From positions 62,001 through 126,000 of the forward strand of contig JALOPW010000001.1 of assembly GCA_025453675.1 (NCBI GenBank): DNA of 64,000 nucleotides, read 5' to 3'. Positions 19,012 to 27,637 of the stretch are shown here, in pieces. The DNA is from Methanolinea sp. (lineage in GTDB: Archaea; Halobacteriota; Methanomicrobia; Methanomicrobiales; Methanospirillaceae). The notes under the pieces are model-generated. The model searched no databases. It worked only from the letters and a program-made list of their open reading frames with translations, and was not told where the DNA came from. Each line of letters opens with the position of its first letter. Position 1 is the stretch's first letter. The position numbers and the translations under genes are program-made.

Positions 19012-19437
19012 TCAGATCTTCGGGCTCTCCTTCCCGATGATCCTCGCGATCTCCCCAAGTTCCCGTGCGAGCAGCCGGATGATGTCATCGAGGGTGATGA
19101 GGCCCACCAGGCGCCCTCCGGCATCGACAACAGGGAGCCTCCTGACATTCGACGATTTCATCTCCTGGATGGCATCGAAGATGCCGGTGTCCTTGCGGAT
19201 GGTGCAGACCTCCCGGGTCATGATGCGGGAGATAGGAGCCTGATCCTCATCCTCATTACAGGGGCTGGATCTTCTGAGAGCCAGGTCCCTGTCAGTGACA
19301 ATTCCGACGGGCTTCTGCTCCTCTGCGATCACCACGCAGCCAAGATTCTTGCTCCTCATCAGTTCGGCCACGAATTTGACCGAAGTGTCAGGGGTGACAC
19401 TCAGCACGCTCTTCTGGCAGACAGTGTAGATACTCAT
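19012..19437 (-). CDS. Two-CBS-domain protein
   Basis: A 141-residue protein made of two CBS motifs: VTPDTSVKFVAELMRSKNLG with IVTDRDLALR, and CTIRKDTGIFDAIQEM with GLITLDDIIRLLA. CBS pairs bind adenine nucleotides and act as energy sensors. There is no fused effector domain, and the target is unknown. Confidence 0.9.
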   Translation of the reverse strand: MSIYTVCQKSVLSVTPDTSVKFVAELMRSKNLGCVVIAEEQKPVGIVTDRDLALRRSSPCNEDEDQAPISRIMTREVCTIRKDTGIFDAIQEMKSSNVRRLPVVDAGGRLVGLITLDDIIRLLARELGEIARIIGKESPKI

Positions 19438-19487
19438 TTGGGTTCCTGCCCCCTACAGTTGGCACCGATAGGATAAAAATAGCCCTT

Positions 19488-20264
19488 TCAGATCACAAGC
19501 CTCCTCTTCATCAGGAAGATGGAGAGGAAGAAGAATATGGCTGCACACAAGGTAATCCACACCAGGCTGTAGAGGAAGAGGGGGGAGAGGGATGCGAGGG
19601 TGAGCGACCTTGTCACTGTGACCACCTGAGCCAGGGGGAGGACCGTGATGGCAAACACCTGCAGGGCGTCAGGGAGCACCGAGAGGGGGAAGAAGGTCCC
19701 CGAGAAGAGGAACATGGGGGTGATGAAGAGAAACGCCGGGTAGTTGAGGGTATCGATACCGGGGGTAATGGCAGTGAAGCACATGGCAATACCTGCGAAG
19801 AGAAGGCCGGCCAGGAACGAGAAGGGGATAACCAGCAGAGAGGCAGGGAGGGATACCACCCCGAATGCGATCAGCACCGCCAGCATCGCCGTGGTGTAAA
19901 TGAGGCTCCGGGTGGCGCCCCACAGAAGCTCCCCGGCGATGACGTCCTCGATGGAAAGCGGAGTCGAGATCATGGCATCAAAGGTCTTCTGGTAGTACAT
20001 GCGCACGAAGGAGGAGTAGGTGCACTCGAAGAATGAGGAGTTCATCATGGAGATGGAGAGGAGTGCGGGGGCGATATAGAGGACATACGGGATACCCTCG
20101 ATCTCCCCGACGAACATGCCCAGGCCATACCCGATTGCCAGGAGATAGAGGACCGGTTCCACGAAGGGAGGGAGGAAGTTCACCTTGTATGTCTTGAAGA
20201 AGACGTCCCAGTTTCTTCGCCATACTTTCCATCCGGCCCAGGTGGGGTGAGGGATCATCAGCAT
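19488..20264 (-). CDS. ABC-2 type exporter permease
   Basis: A 258-residue protein with six hydrophobic segments, resembling NodJ/DrrB-type permeases: VEPVLYLLAIGYGLG near the N-terminus and a C-terminal block with FLFSGTFFPLSVLPDALQ. Its ATG overlaps the TGA of the ATPase gene as TGATG. Together they form one exporter of a lipid, polysaccharide or drug; the substrate cannot be told. A Wzx-like flippase gene is divergent on the other side of the ATPase gene. Confidence 0.88.
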   Translation of the reverse strand: MLMIPHPTWAGWKVWRRNWDVFFKTYKVNFLPPFVEPVLYLLAIGYGLGMFVGEIEGIPYVLYIAPALLSISMMNSSFFECTYSSFVRMYYQKTFDAMISTPLSIEDVIAGELLWGATRSLIYTTAMLAVLIAFGVVSLPASLLVIPFSFLAGLLFAGIAMCFTAITPGIDTLNYPAFLFITPMFLFSGTFFPLSVLPDALQVFAITVLPLAQVVTVTRSLTLASLSPLFLYSLVWITLCAAIFFFLSIFLMKRRLVI

Positions 20265-21172
20265 CAGTCCCGGAGCGCTCTCCCGGTGAGGGAGAGAAAG
20301 ACATCCTCAAGCGATCCCCGGCGCACGAACACCCTCCCCGGGTTGCAGGTCGAGAGAAGCCGGGTGGCCACCTCTTTCGGGCTGTCGGAAAAGACCTGGA
20401 CCATGTCCCCGTGGACCTCGAAACGGACACCCATCTCCTGGAGGCAGGCCACCACAGGGGGTGTGTGATCCGCCTCCACCATCTCCTCCCCGGCATACTG
20501 GCGGACCAGGTCTCCCGGAGTTCCTTCCACCAGGATCTTCCCCTGGTCCATGATAACCAGCCGGTTGCAGAGCCGCTCGGCCTCTTCAAGGTAATGGGTG
20601 GTGAGCACGATGGTGTTGCCCGCAGCCTGGAGGGCTTTTAACTTCTCCCACATCAGGTGCCTGGCCTGGGGATCCAGGCCTATGGTCGGCTCATCGAGGA
20701 TGAGAAGCCTCGGGCTGTTCACGAGCGCCCTCGCAAGGATGAGCCTTCGTTTCATCCCTCCCGAGAGTTTCTCGATGTTCACATCCTGTTTCTCCGAGAG
20801 CTGCACAAATGAGAGGAGTTCTTCAGCCTTTTTCCTGGCTGATGGAGGCGGGATGCCGAAATAACGGGCATACACGAGCAGGTTCTCGAGGCATGTGAAG
20901 TCCGGGTCAAGGTTCGTCTCCTGGGGGACAACCCCCAGCCAGCGCTTGATCCCGCGGGGGTCAACGTCCACATCCTGGCCAAAGACCGTCAGGATCCCGG
21001 CAGTTCGCGGGGAGACGCACTCAATCATCTTCATGGTGGTGGTCTTGCCAGCGCCGTTCGGCCCCAGGAATCCGAACACCTCCCCGGGCATCACTGAGAA
21101 GTTGATCCCGTCTACGGCCTTCAGCGCTCCAAACTCCTTCCGGAGCCCGTGTGCCTCGATAATAGGCTGCAC
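20264..21172 (-). CDS. ABC transporter ATP-binding protein (ABC-2 exporter)
   Basis: A 302-residue nucleotide-binding subunit with Walker A GPNGAGKTTTMKM, the Q-loop, signature LSGGMKRRL, Walker B LLILDEPTIGLDP and the H-switch TTHYLEEAERL. The C-terminal domain (about 220-302) is the regulatory extension found in DrrA-type ATPases. It starts with GTG at 21172, with an AGGTG element upstream. It is translationally coupled to the permease gene. Confidence 0.95.
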   Translation of the reverse strand: MQPIIEAHGLRKEFGALKAVDGINFSVMPGEVFGFLGPNGAGKTTTMKMIECVSPRTAGILTVFGQDVDVDPRGIKRWLGVVPQETNLDPDFTCLENLLVYARYFGIPPPSARKKAEELLSFVQLSEKQDVNIEKLSGGMKRRLILARALVNSPRLLILDEPTIGLDPQARHLMWEKLKALQAAGNTIVLTTHYLEEAERLCNRLVIMDQGKILVEGTPGDLVRQYAGEEMVEADHTPPVVACLQEMGVRFEVHGDMVQVFSDSPKEVATRLLSTCNPGRVFVRRGSLEDVFLSLTGRALRD

Positions 21173-21300
21173 TGCCAGTCACACCTGAAATGAGAGATTG
21201 TCCACTGTTCACAACACTCTTTCGGTGAAGGCAGGCACCACGTCTCTGCCTCCGTAAGGAGTCACCTATTTGTTTTCCATCAGCATTCAATACAGAAATA

Positions 21301-22779
21301 ATGGATCCCCGGTACATTGTGCGCCAGATGCTCGGGATCGACACCGTCCGCCGGCAGGCACTCCTCTCAGTAGGTGCGAACGTGGGGATCACTGCTGTAG
21401 GATACCTGGCCACGGTCTATATCGCCCATGCTGCAGGTGCAGAGGTGCTGGGGGCGTATTTCCTCTTCCTGGCCTACTACAGCCTCGCGGCACTCGGGGC
21501 CGACGGGGGGATGGGGGGCGCGGCGGTCAAGCTCATCAGCGAAGGGAAGGACGAGGAGGCGTATTTTACTGCCCAGGCCGTCATCCGGCTCTCTCTCCTG
21601 GCACTCTGCACCGGCCTGATTGTCCTTGTCATCTCCCCGTTCATGAGGGATTTTTCCAGCGCCGGGCTCCTTCCCTGGCTGATTCTGGCACTCGGTGCAG
21701 GGGCCGTCGGCGGGATCCTGTCCACCGGGGTGTATGGAGGTGGGAGCGCCGGAGCTCTCCAGGTATCCGAGTTTGCCAGCACCGTGGTTCGGGTGGTGGT
21801 GCAGGTGGCGTCGGTCTATGCGGGTTTTGCCATGGCAGGGATGGCTGGGGGGTTCGTGGCAGGGATACTCGCGGCCATTCTGATCAACTCCCGGTTCCTG
21901 CGGTTTCATGTGGCCAGGTTCGGGTGGCGGCATGTCAGGGCCATGATCCCCTATGCCGCCTGGGGGTTCCTGACCGCGCTTGCAGGTGTCCTGGCAGGGT
22001 ATGCGGACACGGTCCTGGTGGGGTATTTTCTCGACAGCACGGAGGTGGGATATTACCGGGCGCCGATGCAGCTGGCGGTCCTGGCACTCTTCGTTGCCAC
22101 CTCCCTCTCCACCGCCCTCTTCCCCTGGATCAGCAGGTGGAAGCAGGAGCACGAGATAGAGTCCATTCGGCATACCGCGGGACGGGCACTCTCCTACTCC
22201 CTGGTGCTGGCGGTACCGCTGGTGACCGGAGGCCTGATCCTGGGAGAGCGGCTCCTCTATTTCCTGTATGGATCACCGTTCGTGGTGGCCACAACGGCAT
22301 TCTCTCTCCTCCTGCTGGCCCAGATAGGTATGGTCATCTTCACCCTGGACGCCATGGTTCTCGGGGCACTCGGCCAGCCCCGCACGGTCTTTTTTGTCAA
22401 TGCAGCCTCGGCAGCGCTGCTCATCGGGCTGGAACTGGTCATGATCCCGCTCTATGGCATCACCGGGGCGGCAACAGCAGTCTTCCTGGCATACCTGGCC
22501 AGGGCCGCCGCCGCCAGGTGGTCCCTTTCATGCCATATCCATATCGGTGGTGAGAGGAAGGTTATCGGAAATATCCTGGCAGCAGGTGCGGTCATGGCCG
22601 CAGTGGTCATCATTCTGCGGTCGATAATCCCTCTCGTTCATGTTGCGATCCTGGTGCTGGTTATCCTGGCAGGGGCCCTCGTCTTCTTCATGGTTCTCTT
22701 CAGACTGGACAGGGTAATGCATGATGAGCTCTCTCAATTAGGCAGGCACCTCGGCCTTCCATGGCCATCCTGGTTGTAG
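21301..22779 (+). CDS. Polysaccharide/lipid flippase of the MOP (Wzx/MurJ-like) superfamily
   Basis: A 492-residue membrane protein with about 14 hydrophobic segments. It starts with QALLSVGANVGITAVGYLAT and has the ALGADGGMGGAAVKLISEG segment typical of archaeal oligosaccharide flippases. It would flip lipid-linked saccharides across the membrane for glycosylation. No glycosyltransferases are nearby, so the pathway is not visible here. No ribosome binding site is seen, so a leaderless transcript is possible. Confidence 0.85.
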   Translation: MDPRYIVRQMLGIDTVRRQALLSVGANVGITAVGYLATVYIAHAAGAEVLGAYFLFLAYYSLAALGADGGMGGAAVKLISEGKDEEAYFTAQAVIRLSLLALCTGLIVLVISPFMRDFSSAGLLPWLILALGAGAVGGILSTGVYGGGSAGALQVSEFASTVVRVVVQVASVYAGFAMAGMAGGFVAGILAAILINSRFLRFHVARFGWRHVRAMIPYAAWGFLTALAGVLAGYADTVLVGYFLDSTEVGYYRAPMQLAVLALFVATSLSTALFPWISRWKQEHEIESIRHTAGRALSYSLVLAVPLVTGGLILGERLLYFLYGSPFVVATTAFSLLLLAQIGMVIFTLDAMVLGALGQPRTVFFVNAASAALLIGLELVMIPLYGITGAATAVFLAYLARAAAARWSLSCHIHIGGERKVIGNILAAGAVMAAVVIILRSIIPLVHVAILVLVILAGALVFFMVLFRLDRVMHDELSQLGRHLGLPWPSWL

Positions 22780-22866
22780 GAGAAGAACCACCTTCACTGG
22801 TATGCGCGGAGGTCTCTTTGGTTTCCCCTGGGAAAACACCATATGGGTGGGAGACAATCCTAACTC

Positions 22867-24120
22867 ATGCCCATCCGGGAGCTTGTGGTATCTAATTTCA
22901 AGAGTTTCCGACACCTGGAGATCCAGCCGGACAACTTCAATGTCATCATCGGTTCCAATGCCTCGGGAAAGTCGAACTTCATCCAGGTGATCAAGTTCAT
23001 CCGGGATATTGCCAAGTACGGGCTCTCGAATGCCATCTCCCTGCAGGGGGGGGTCGAGTATCTGCGAAACACCATTATCGGCCCCGAAGAGCCCTTCTCC
23101 ATCCGGATCACCTATCTGCTGGAGGACAGGAGGGTGGATATCGTGGGGATGAGGAACGGCGTCCCTGTCTACTTCCACCCAGAAGAGATCCGCTACGCGT
23201 TCTCCCTTGCATTCCCTGATGCAGGAGAGGTGTATGAGATCGCTTCTGATGCCCTGGAGGTGAAGGGAGAGTTCCTTCGCCAGGAGGGGGGGGAGCAGAA
23301 GAGTGCAGGCGTCGGGACCATAGCGCTCGTGAGGGCAGGCGGCCCCACCCAGTACTGCATATGTCCACCGAAAGGTCTCGATATGCAGGAGGACGAGATC
23401 TTCCCGTACTACTTCCAGAGGCAGGACATCCCCGGGGGGACGCTGATCATGACCCTTCCACTCTTCGTCCCTGGCATTCCCTCCCTGGAATGGATATTCC
23501 GGGGAATGAAAGTGTATGACTTTGATCCCCGCCTGCTCAAGAGGGCGGTGCCCATCATGGGCAAGACCGATCTCGAGAAGGATGGGAGCAACCTGGCCAT
23601 CGTAATCAAGAAGATCCTCGATGATCCGGCGAAGAAGGAGACGTTCACCCGGCTGCTTCGGGATGTGCTTCCTTTCGTCGATGATGTCGCGGTCGAGAAG
23701 TTCATGGACATGTCCATGTTCCTGAAATTACGGGAGATATACAGCAAGGAGAAGTACCTGCCCGCTTCGATGATCTCCGACGGCACCATTAATATCTGTG
23801 CCCTCCTGATCGCCCTCTACTTTGAGGAAAGGCCGGTGACCATCATCGAGGAGCCTGAAAGAAACATCCACCCCTACCTCATCTCCCGGCTGGTAGAGAT
23901 GCTCAAGGATGCATCCCGCTCAAAGCAGGTTATTGTCACCACCCACAACCCCGAGATGGTCAAACACGTGGACATCCAGGATATTCTCCTCATCAGCCGG
24001 GACAGCGAGGGGTTCTCCCGCCTGACCCGGCCTGCAAATAAAAAGGAGATAAGGGAATTCCTGGAAGATGAGATTGGCATAGAGGAACTCTTCATACAGA
24101 ACCTGCTAGGGATGGAATGA
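22867..24120 (+). CDS. AAA/ABC-type ATPase (AAA_21, OLD-like), first gene of an ATPase/TOPRIM pair
   Basis: A 417-residue SMC/OLD-like ATPase. Near the N-terminus is VVSNFKSFRHLEIQP followed by Walker A GSNASGKSN. The C-terminal half has the signature-like MISDGTINICALL, Walker B VTIIEEPERNIHP and the switch VIVTTHNPEMVKH. Between them is a variable insertion of about 250 residues. There is no C-terminal TOPRIM domain; that function appears to be in the next gene, whose ATG overlaps this stop by four bases. ATPase plus separate TOPRIM partner recalls the PARIS (AriA/AriB) and Gabija-type defence organisation. Function in defence is inference. Confidence 0.85.
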   Translation: MPIRELVVSNFKSFRHLEIQPDNFNVIIGSNASGKSNFIQVIKFIRDIAKYGLSNAISLQGGVEYLRNTIIGPEEPFSIRITYLLEDRRVDIVGMRNGVPVYFHPEEIRYAFSLAFPDAGEVYEIASDALEVKGEFLRQEGGEQKSAGVGTIALVRAGGPTQYCICPPKGLDMQEDEIFPYYFQRQDIPGGTLIMTLPLFVPGIPSLEWIFRGMKVYDFDPRLLKRAVPIMGKTDLEKDGSNLAIVIKKILDDPAKKETFTRLLRDVLPFVDDVAVEKFMDMSMFLKLREIYSKEKYLPASMISDGTINICALLIALYFEERPVTIIEEPERNIHPYLISRLVEMLKDASRSKQVIVTTHNPEMVKHVDIQDILLISRDSEGFSRLTRPANKKEIREFLEDEIGIEELFIQNLLGME

Positions 24121-24788
24121 CCGAACGACGGCTCTTTATCCTTTTGGAAGGGAATGATGACGAGCGGTTCTTCTCCCGGGTCGTCGTTCCCCTCCTCGCC
24201 CCCCGCTATCGATCAGTGAGAGTGGTCAAGTATGCCTGCCTGAAGAGATCCAGGGTATGCCGGTTTGTCCGAAGTTTCCAGCGGACGGGGGACGAGTACA
24301 TGGTGGTCGCCGACATCGACCAGGCACCTGGAGTGAAGGCAAAGAAGGATGCCGTCATGGGAAGGTTCTGTGTGCTGAAACCAAGTGACATTGTGGTCAT
24401 CATCCAGGAAATAGAGAGCTGGTACCTGGCTGGTCTCGAGACATCAGACGCAAGGAGGTTGGGGGTGAATCCTCTCCCGTCAACCGATCATGTCACAAAA
24501 GAGGATTTCAATACTACTATCCCCCCCCAATATGTCTCCAGGATTGCCTATATGCTGGAGATCCTCTCCCGGTTCTCCATCGCTGCCGCCTGCCGGAAGA
24601 ACCGGTCCTTTCACTATTTCATGACCCACTATCACCTGGCGAGGGATATCCCATCCTTGCAGGTGGTGGCGGATACGACAGGCAGGGGGGGAGAGCATCA
24701 GGAAGGCTCTCAGGGAGAAGCATCGAGCAGGACTGGCGAAGACTCCACTGACCCGGAAGTAGGCCGCGGGAAGCCAGGGACTTTATGA
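24117..24788 (+). CDS. TOPRIM-like nuclease/partner protein of the OLD-like ATPase
   Basis: A 223-residue protein. It has the acidic motif LLEGNDDERFF (residues 8-18), then VVADIDQAPG with a DxD pair, and EIESWYLAGLE, which matches the TOPRIM-like arrangement of a Glu followed by DxD. A conserved NRSFHYFMTHY follows. No catalytic test is possible from sequence. The last 35 residues are unusual low-complexity charged sequence and follow a run of seven G at 24685-24691. Removing one G gives the alternative ending ESIRKALREKHRAGLAKTPL..., stopping at 24762. So the true 3' end is uncertain. Confidence 0.7.
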   Translation: MTERRLFILLEGNDDERFFSRVVVPLLAPRYRSVRVVKYACLKRSRVCRFVRSFQRTGDEYMVVADIDQAPGVKAKKDAVMGRFCVLKPSDIVVIIQEIESWYLAGLETSDARRLGVNPLPSTDHVTKEDFNTTIPPQYVSRIAYMLEILSRFSIAAACRKNRSFHYFMTHYHLARDIPSLQVVADTTGRGGEHQEGSQGEASSRTGEDSTDPEVGRGKPGTL

Positions 24789-24845
24789 TATCATTTATGA
24801 ATATGAGAATCCACCCAATGAATACAGGAGTGGGGTGACAGAGTC

Positions 24846-26906
24846 ATGGGGGTATGGAAGTACAGGATCCCGGCAATCCTTGAACAGAAGTATTTCTGGA
24901 TGGCAATTCTCCTCGTCAGCACATTGTTTGCATTTCTGTTAAACCTGTACAGTCTTGAGAGGGGTCTCACCATCATTACCCCCCATCTCTTCTATATCCC
25001 CATTGTCATCGCCGCCTACTGGTTCCCGAGGAAGGGAGTCCTCTATACCGTGGCCATTGCCATGGGCTACCTGGCGATGGTCTATGTCCTGGGATACCCG
25101 AACCTGGAGATCCTCACCCAGGGAACGGCACAATTCTACGTCTTTGTCGCCATCGGGGTCATAGTGGCATCCCTTTCAAGCACTCTCAAGGAGCAGGAGG
25201 ACCGCTACCACGGGATCTTCGACTACTCGGAGGCAGGGGTCTTCCTTGCCATGAACCTCCGTTCCGGGTTCGTAATCGAGGAGGTGAACCAGCGTGGAGC
25301 CGATCTCCTGGGGTATAAGGCACGCGAACTGGCCGGGAGAGCGCTCCTGGATTTTTTCACCGAGCCTGAAGAGAAGGCCCTGATACAGGCCAGAGTCTCT
25401 CCCGGTGGAGCGGTGACCGAGTTCGAGTGCCATATCAGGAGAAAGGACGGCTACGTTCTCCACGGTCTCATGTCGGCAGGCCCTCTCCCCGGGAGAAAGG
25501 TGGTGTTCACCCTGGTGGACATCACGGGCATGAAAAAGGCAGAGGAGGCGCTTCGCGAGAGTAAAGAGCGGTACCAGGGGCTCTATAACAACGCCCAGGT
25601 GGGTCTCGTGCGCGCCAGCATCGCGGACGGCTGGATCCTCGAAGCGAATCAACAGATGGCAAATATGTTCGGGTACTCGTCTGTAGAAGAGTTTATCAAG
25701 GAATTTCGGTTTCCGGAGCACTACGTAGACCAGGGTGTCAGGGAGCAGCTCATTGCGCTGCTTGCAGATACCAGCACGATATCCAACTTCGAAGCTCGTT
25801 TCACCAAAAAAGACGGGACCATCCTCTGGACCCGGTTCTGGACCAGAATCTTTCCAGAGAAAGGGTATATGGAGGAAGTGTTCACCGATATCACCGAGGA
25901 GAAGCATTCGCACAGGGCGCTGGACGAGAGCGAGGAACGGTACCGGAAACTGGTGGACAATCTTCCGGATTATGTGCTGGTGTTTTCCAGGGACAGGATC
26001 CTGTTCGTGAACCCGGCAGCAGCACGCGCTTTGGGAAAATCTCCGCAGGATATGGTGAATCACTCCATATTTGAATATATCAGCCCGGCATCATGGGATA
26101 CACTCAGGACACACAGCGGTGGAAGGGCTTTGGGTATGCACATTGATCCCTATGAGATTATGCTCTCACTCCAGGAAGGACACTCCCGGACAGTGCTGGT
26201 GAATACCGCCCCCATCACCTACCGGAACGAGGATGCCACCCTTGCGGTGCTCACCGATATCACCGAACGGAAGCTGGCGGAAGAAGAACTGAAGGCATCC
26301 ACGGACCAGTACATGGCCACCATCGATGCCATGGTCGATGGTATATTCCTGGTAAACCGCGACCTGGAGATCGTCCTCGTGAATTCCACATTCAGGAGGT
26401 GGCTGAGACGTATCGGGAAGAGCCACGAGATGATTGGACAGGATGTGGAGGATACCCTCCCCTGCATTGCCGGTCCGGCACTCGATGCTATCAGGAATGT
26501 GTTTGACGCGTGTAAAAGCCTGGAGACGACCATCAACGTCCAGATCAACGGAAGGGAGTATATCTTTGAGACCCGCCATATCCCCGTGTATGAAGAGCAG
26601 CAGGTCGCCAGGGTCATGACTATCATGCGCGATGTCACCCGGCCCCGCAAGATCGAGGAGGAGAAGAGGCTTGCATACCATCAGATCGAGAAGAACATCG
26701 AGCAGTTTGCGATCCTGGGCGATCACCTGCGAAATCCCATGCAGGTGATCGTGGGTCTGGCTGACCTGGAAGGGGGCCCACTCGCAGAACAGATCCTCCT
26801 GCAGACACAGGAGATCGACAGGACTATCTCCCAGCTCGACCGGGGCTGGATACAATCAGAGAAGATTCGGGAGTTCATCCGCAAATATTACGGGATAGGT
26901 AAGTGA
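24846..26906 (+). CDS. Membrane multi-PAS sensor with DHp-like C-terminus but no kinase ATPase domain
   Basis: A 686-residue protein. Three or four hydrophobic segments (about 15-115) precede four PAS domains (about 118-232, 240-352, 360-475 and 480-590). The end (about 600-686) holds a DHp-like helix pair with AILGDHLRNPMQVIVGLADL, whose His could be a phosphoacceptor. It stops in RKYYGIGK with no N, G1 or G2 boxes, so there is no HATPase domain. Proteins like this are common in Methanomicrobia and may act through a partner kinase. A GGTGA box lies seven bases before the ATG. A strong hairpin follows the gene. Confidence 0.88.
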   Translation: MGVWKYRIPAILEQKYFWMAILLVSTLFAFLLNLYSLERGLTIITPHLFYIPIVIAAYWFPRKGVLYTVAIAMGYLAMVYVLGYPNLEILTQGTAQFYVFVAIGVIVASLSSTLKEQEDRYHGIFDYSEAGVFLAMNLRSGFVIEEVNQRGADLLGYKARELAGRALLDFFTEPEEKALIQARVSPGGAVTEFECHIRRKDGYVLHGLMSAGPLPGRKVVFTLVDITGMKKAEEALRESKERYQGLYNNAQVGLVRASIADGWILEANQQMANMFGYSSVEEFIKEFRFPEHYVDQGVREQLIALLADTSTISNFEARFTKKDGTILWTRFWTRIFPEKGYMEEVFTDITEEKHSHRALDESEERYRKLVDNLPDYVLVFSRDRILFVNPAAARALGKSPQDMVNHSIFEYISPASWDTLRTHSGGRALGMHIDPYEIMLSLQEGHSRTVLVNTAPITYRNEDATLAVLTDITERKLAEEELKASTDQYMATIDAMVDGIFLVNRDLEIVLVNSTFRRWLRRIGKSHEMIGQDVEDTLPCIAGPALDAIRNVFDACKSLETTINVQINGREYIFETRHIPVYEEQQVARVMTIMRDVTRPRKIEEEKRLAYHQIEKNIEQFAILGDHLRNPMQVIVGLADLEGGPLAEQILLQTQEIDRTISQLDRGWIQSEKIREFIRKYYGIGK

Positions 26907-26954
26907 TCTCTTCCCGTTGGAAAATTTTTCACATTCATATCTTTCTCTCAAAAT

Positions 26955-26990
26955 TGGCAGGAGAGCCCCGTCTTACCTGCTCTCCTGCCA
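26955..26990 (+). terminator. 12-bp stem hairpin after the PAS sensor gene
   Basis: TGGCAGGAGAGC at 26955-26966 pairs exactly with GCTCTCCTGCCA at 26979-26990 across a 12-nt loop. It lies 49 bases past the stop codon and before the homoserine operon. It may be a terminator or transcript-stabilising structure. Confidence 0.6.
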
Positions 26991-27133
26991 CTCTACAAAT
27001 GTGTACGCTCTGAAAAAAATTCATTTGAGGCTCTAATGTCTCCAGATGGGCAAAATATCTCCATGCAGAGGAGAATGTTGGGGTAAAAGGCTTATCTTCC
27101 CATGAGTGCTTATCTAACAGTACGGGTGAACCT

Positions 27134-27637
27134 GTGCAGGTATCCATGAAACTGGAGATGAAGGATGCCCCCGGGCAGCTGGTGGCAGCCCTAAAGCCTG
27201 TCTCCGAGGTGGGGGGCAACATCATCGCCGTGATCCATCAGCGCGATGAGAAGCAGCGGGGTGGTATGCTGAGTGTCCAGATCGTGCTTGAACTCCCCGA
27301 ACAGCGCGTGAAAGATTTGACACGGCTTATCAGGGAGCAGGGGGTCAATATCCAGCGGATAGGGCATGAACGCCTCCTGTACCAGAAGACGGTGATGGTG
27401 ATCGGGCACCTCATCCATACCGATCTCGGGGATACCGTGGACCGCATCGACTGCACAGGGTATGCCGAGGTGACCGAACTGAATATCAGCATGCCGGCAA
27501 TTACCCAGGTTTCTTCTGCCCGGCTTCTGATAAAGGCGGTGAACAGGGAGGATATGGAGCAGGCGATGGCTATCCTCCGCCGGGTGGCAAAGGAGAAGGA
27601 GTTCCTGCTGGTCGAACCTCTGGAGGAGATAGAATGA
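27134..27637 (+). CDS. ACT-domain protein, probable amino-acid sensor for homoserine dehydrogenase
   Basis: A 167-residue protein with an N-terminal ACT domain (VSMKLEMKDAPGQLVAALKPV, then NIIAVIHQRDEKQRGGMLSV) and a second, less typical ACT-like half. ACT domains bind amino acids, and this gene overlaps the next, homoserine dehydrogenase, as ATGA. In many archaea a separate ACT protein precedes hom, and a feedback role is likely. The start is GTG at 27134 with GGTGA four bases upstream. ATG at 27146 is possible. Confidence 0.85.
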   Translation: MQVSMKLEMKDAPGQLVAALKPVSEVGGNIIAVIHQRDEKQRGGMLSVQIVLELPEQRVKDLTRLIREQGVNIQRIGHERLLYQKTVMVIGHLIHTDLGDTVDRIDCTGYAEVTELNISMPAITQVSSARLLIKAVNREDMEQAMAILRRVAKEKEFLLVEPLEEIE

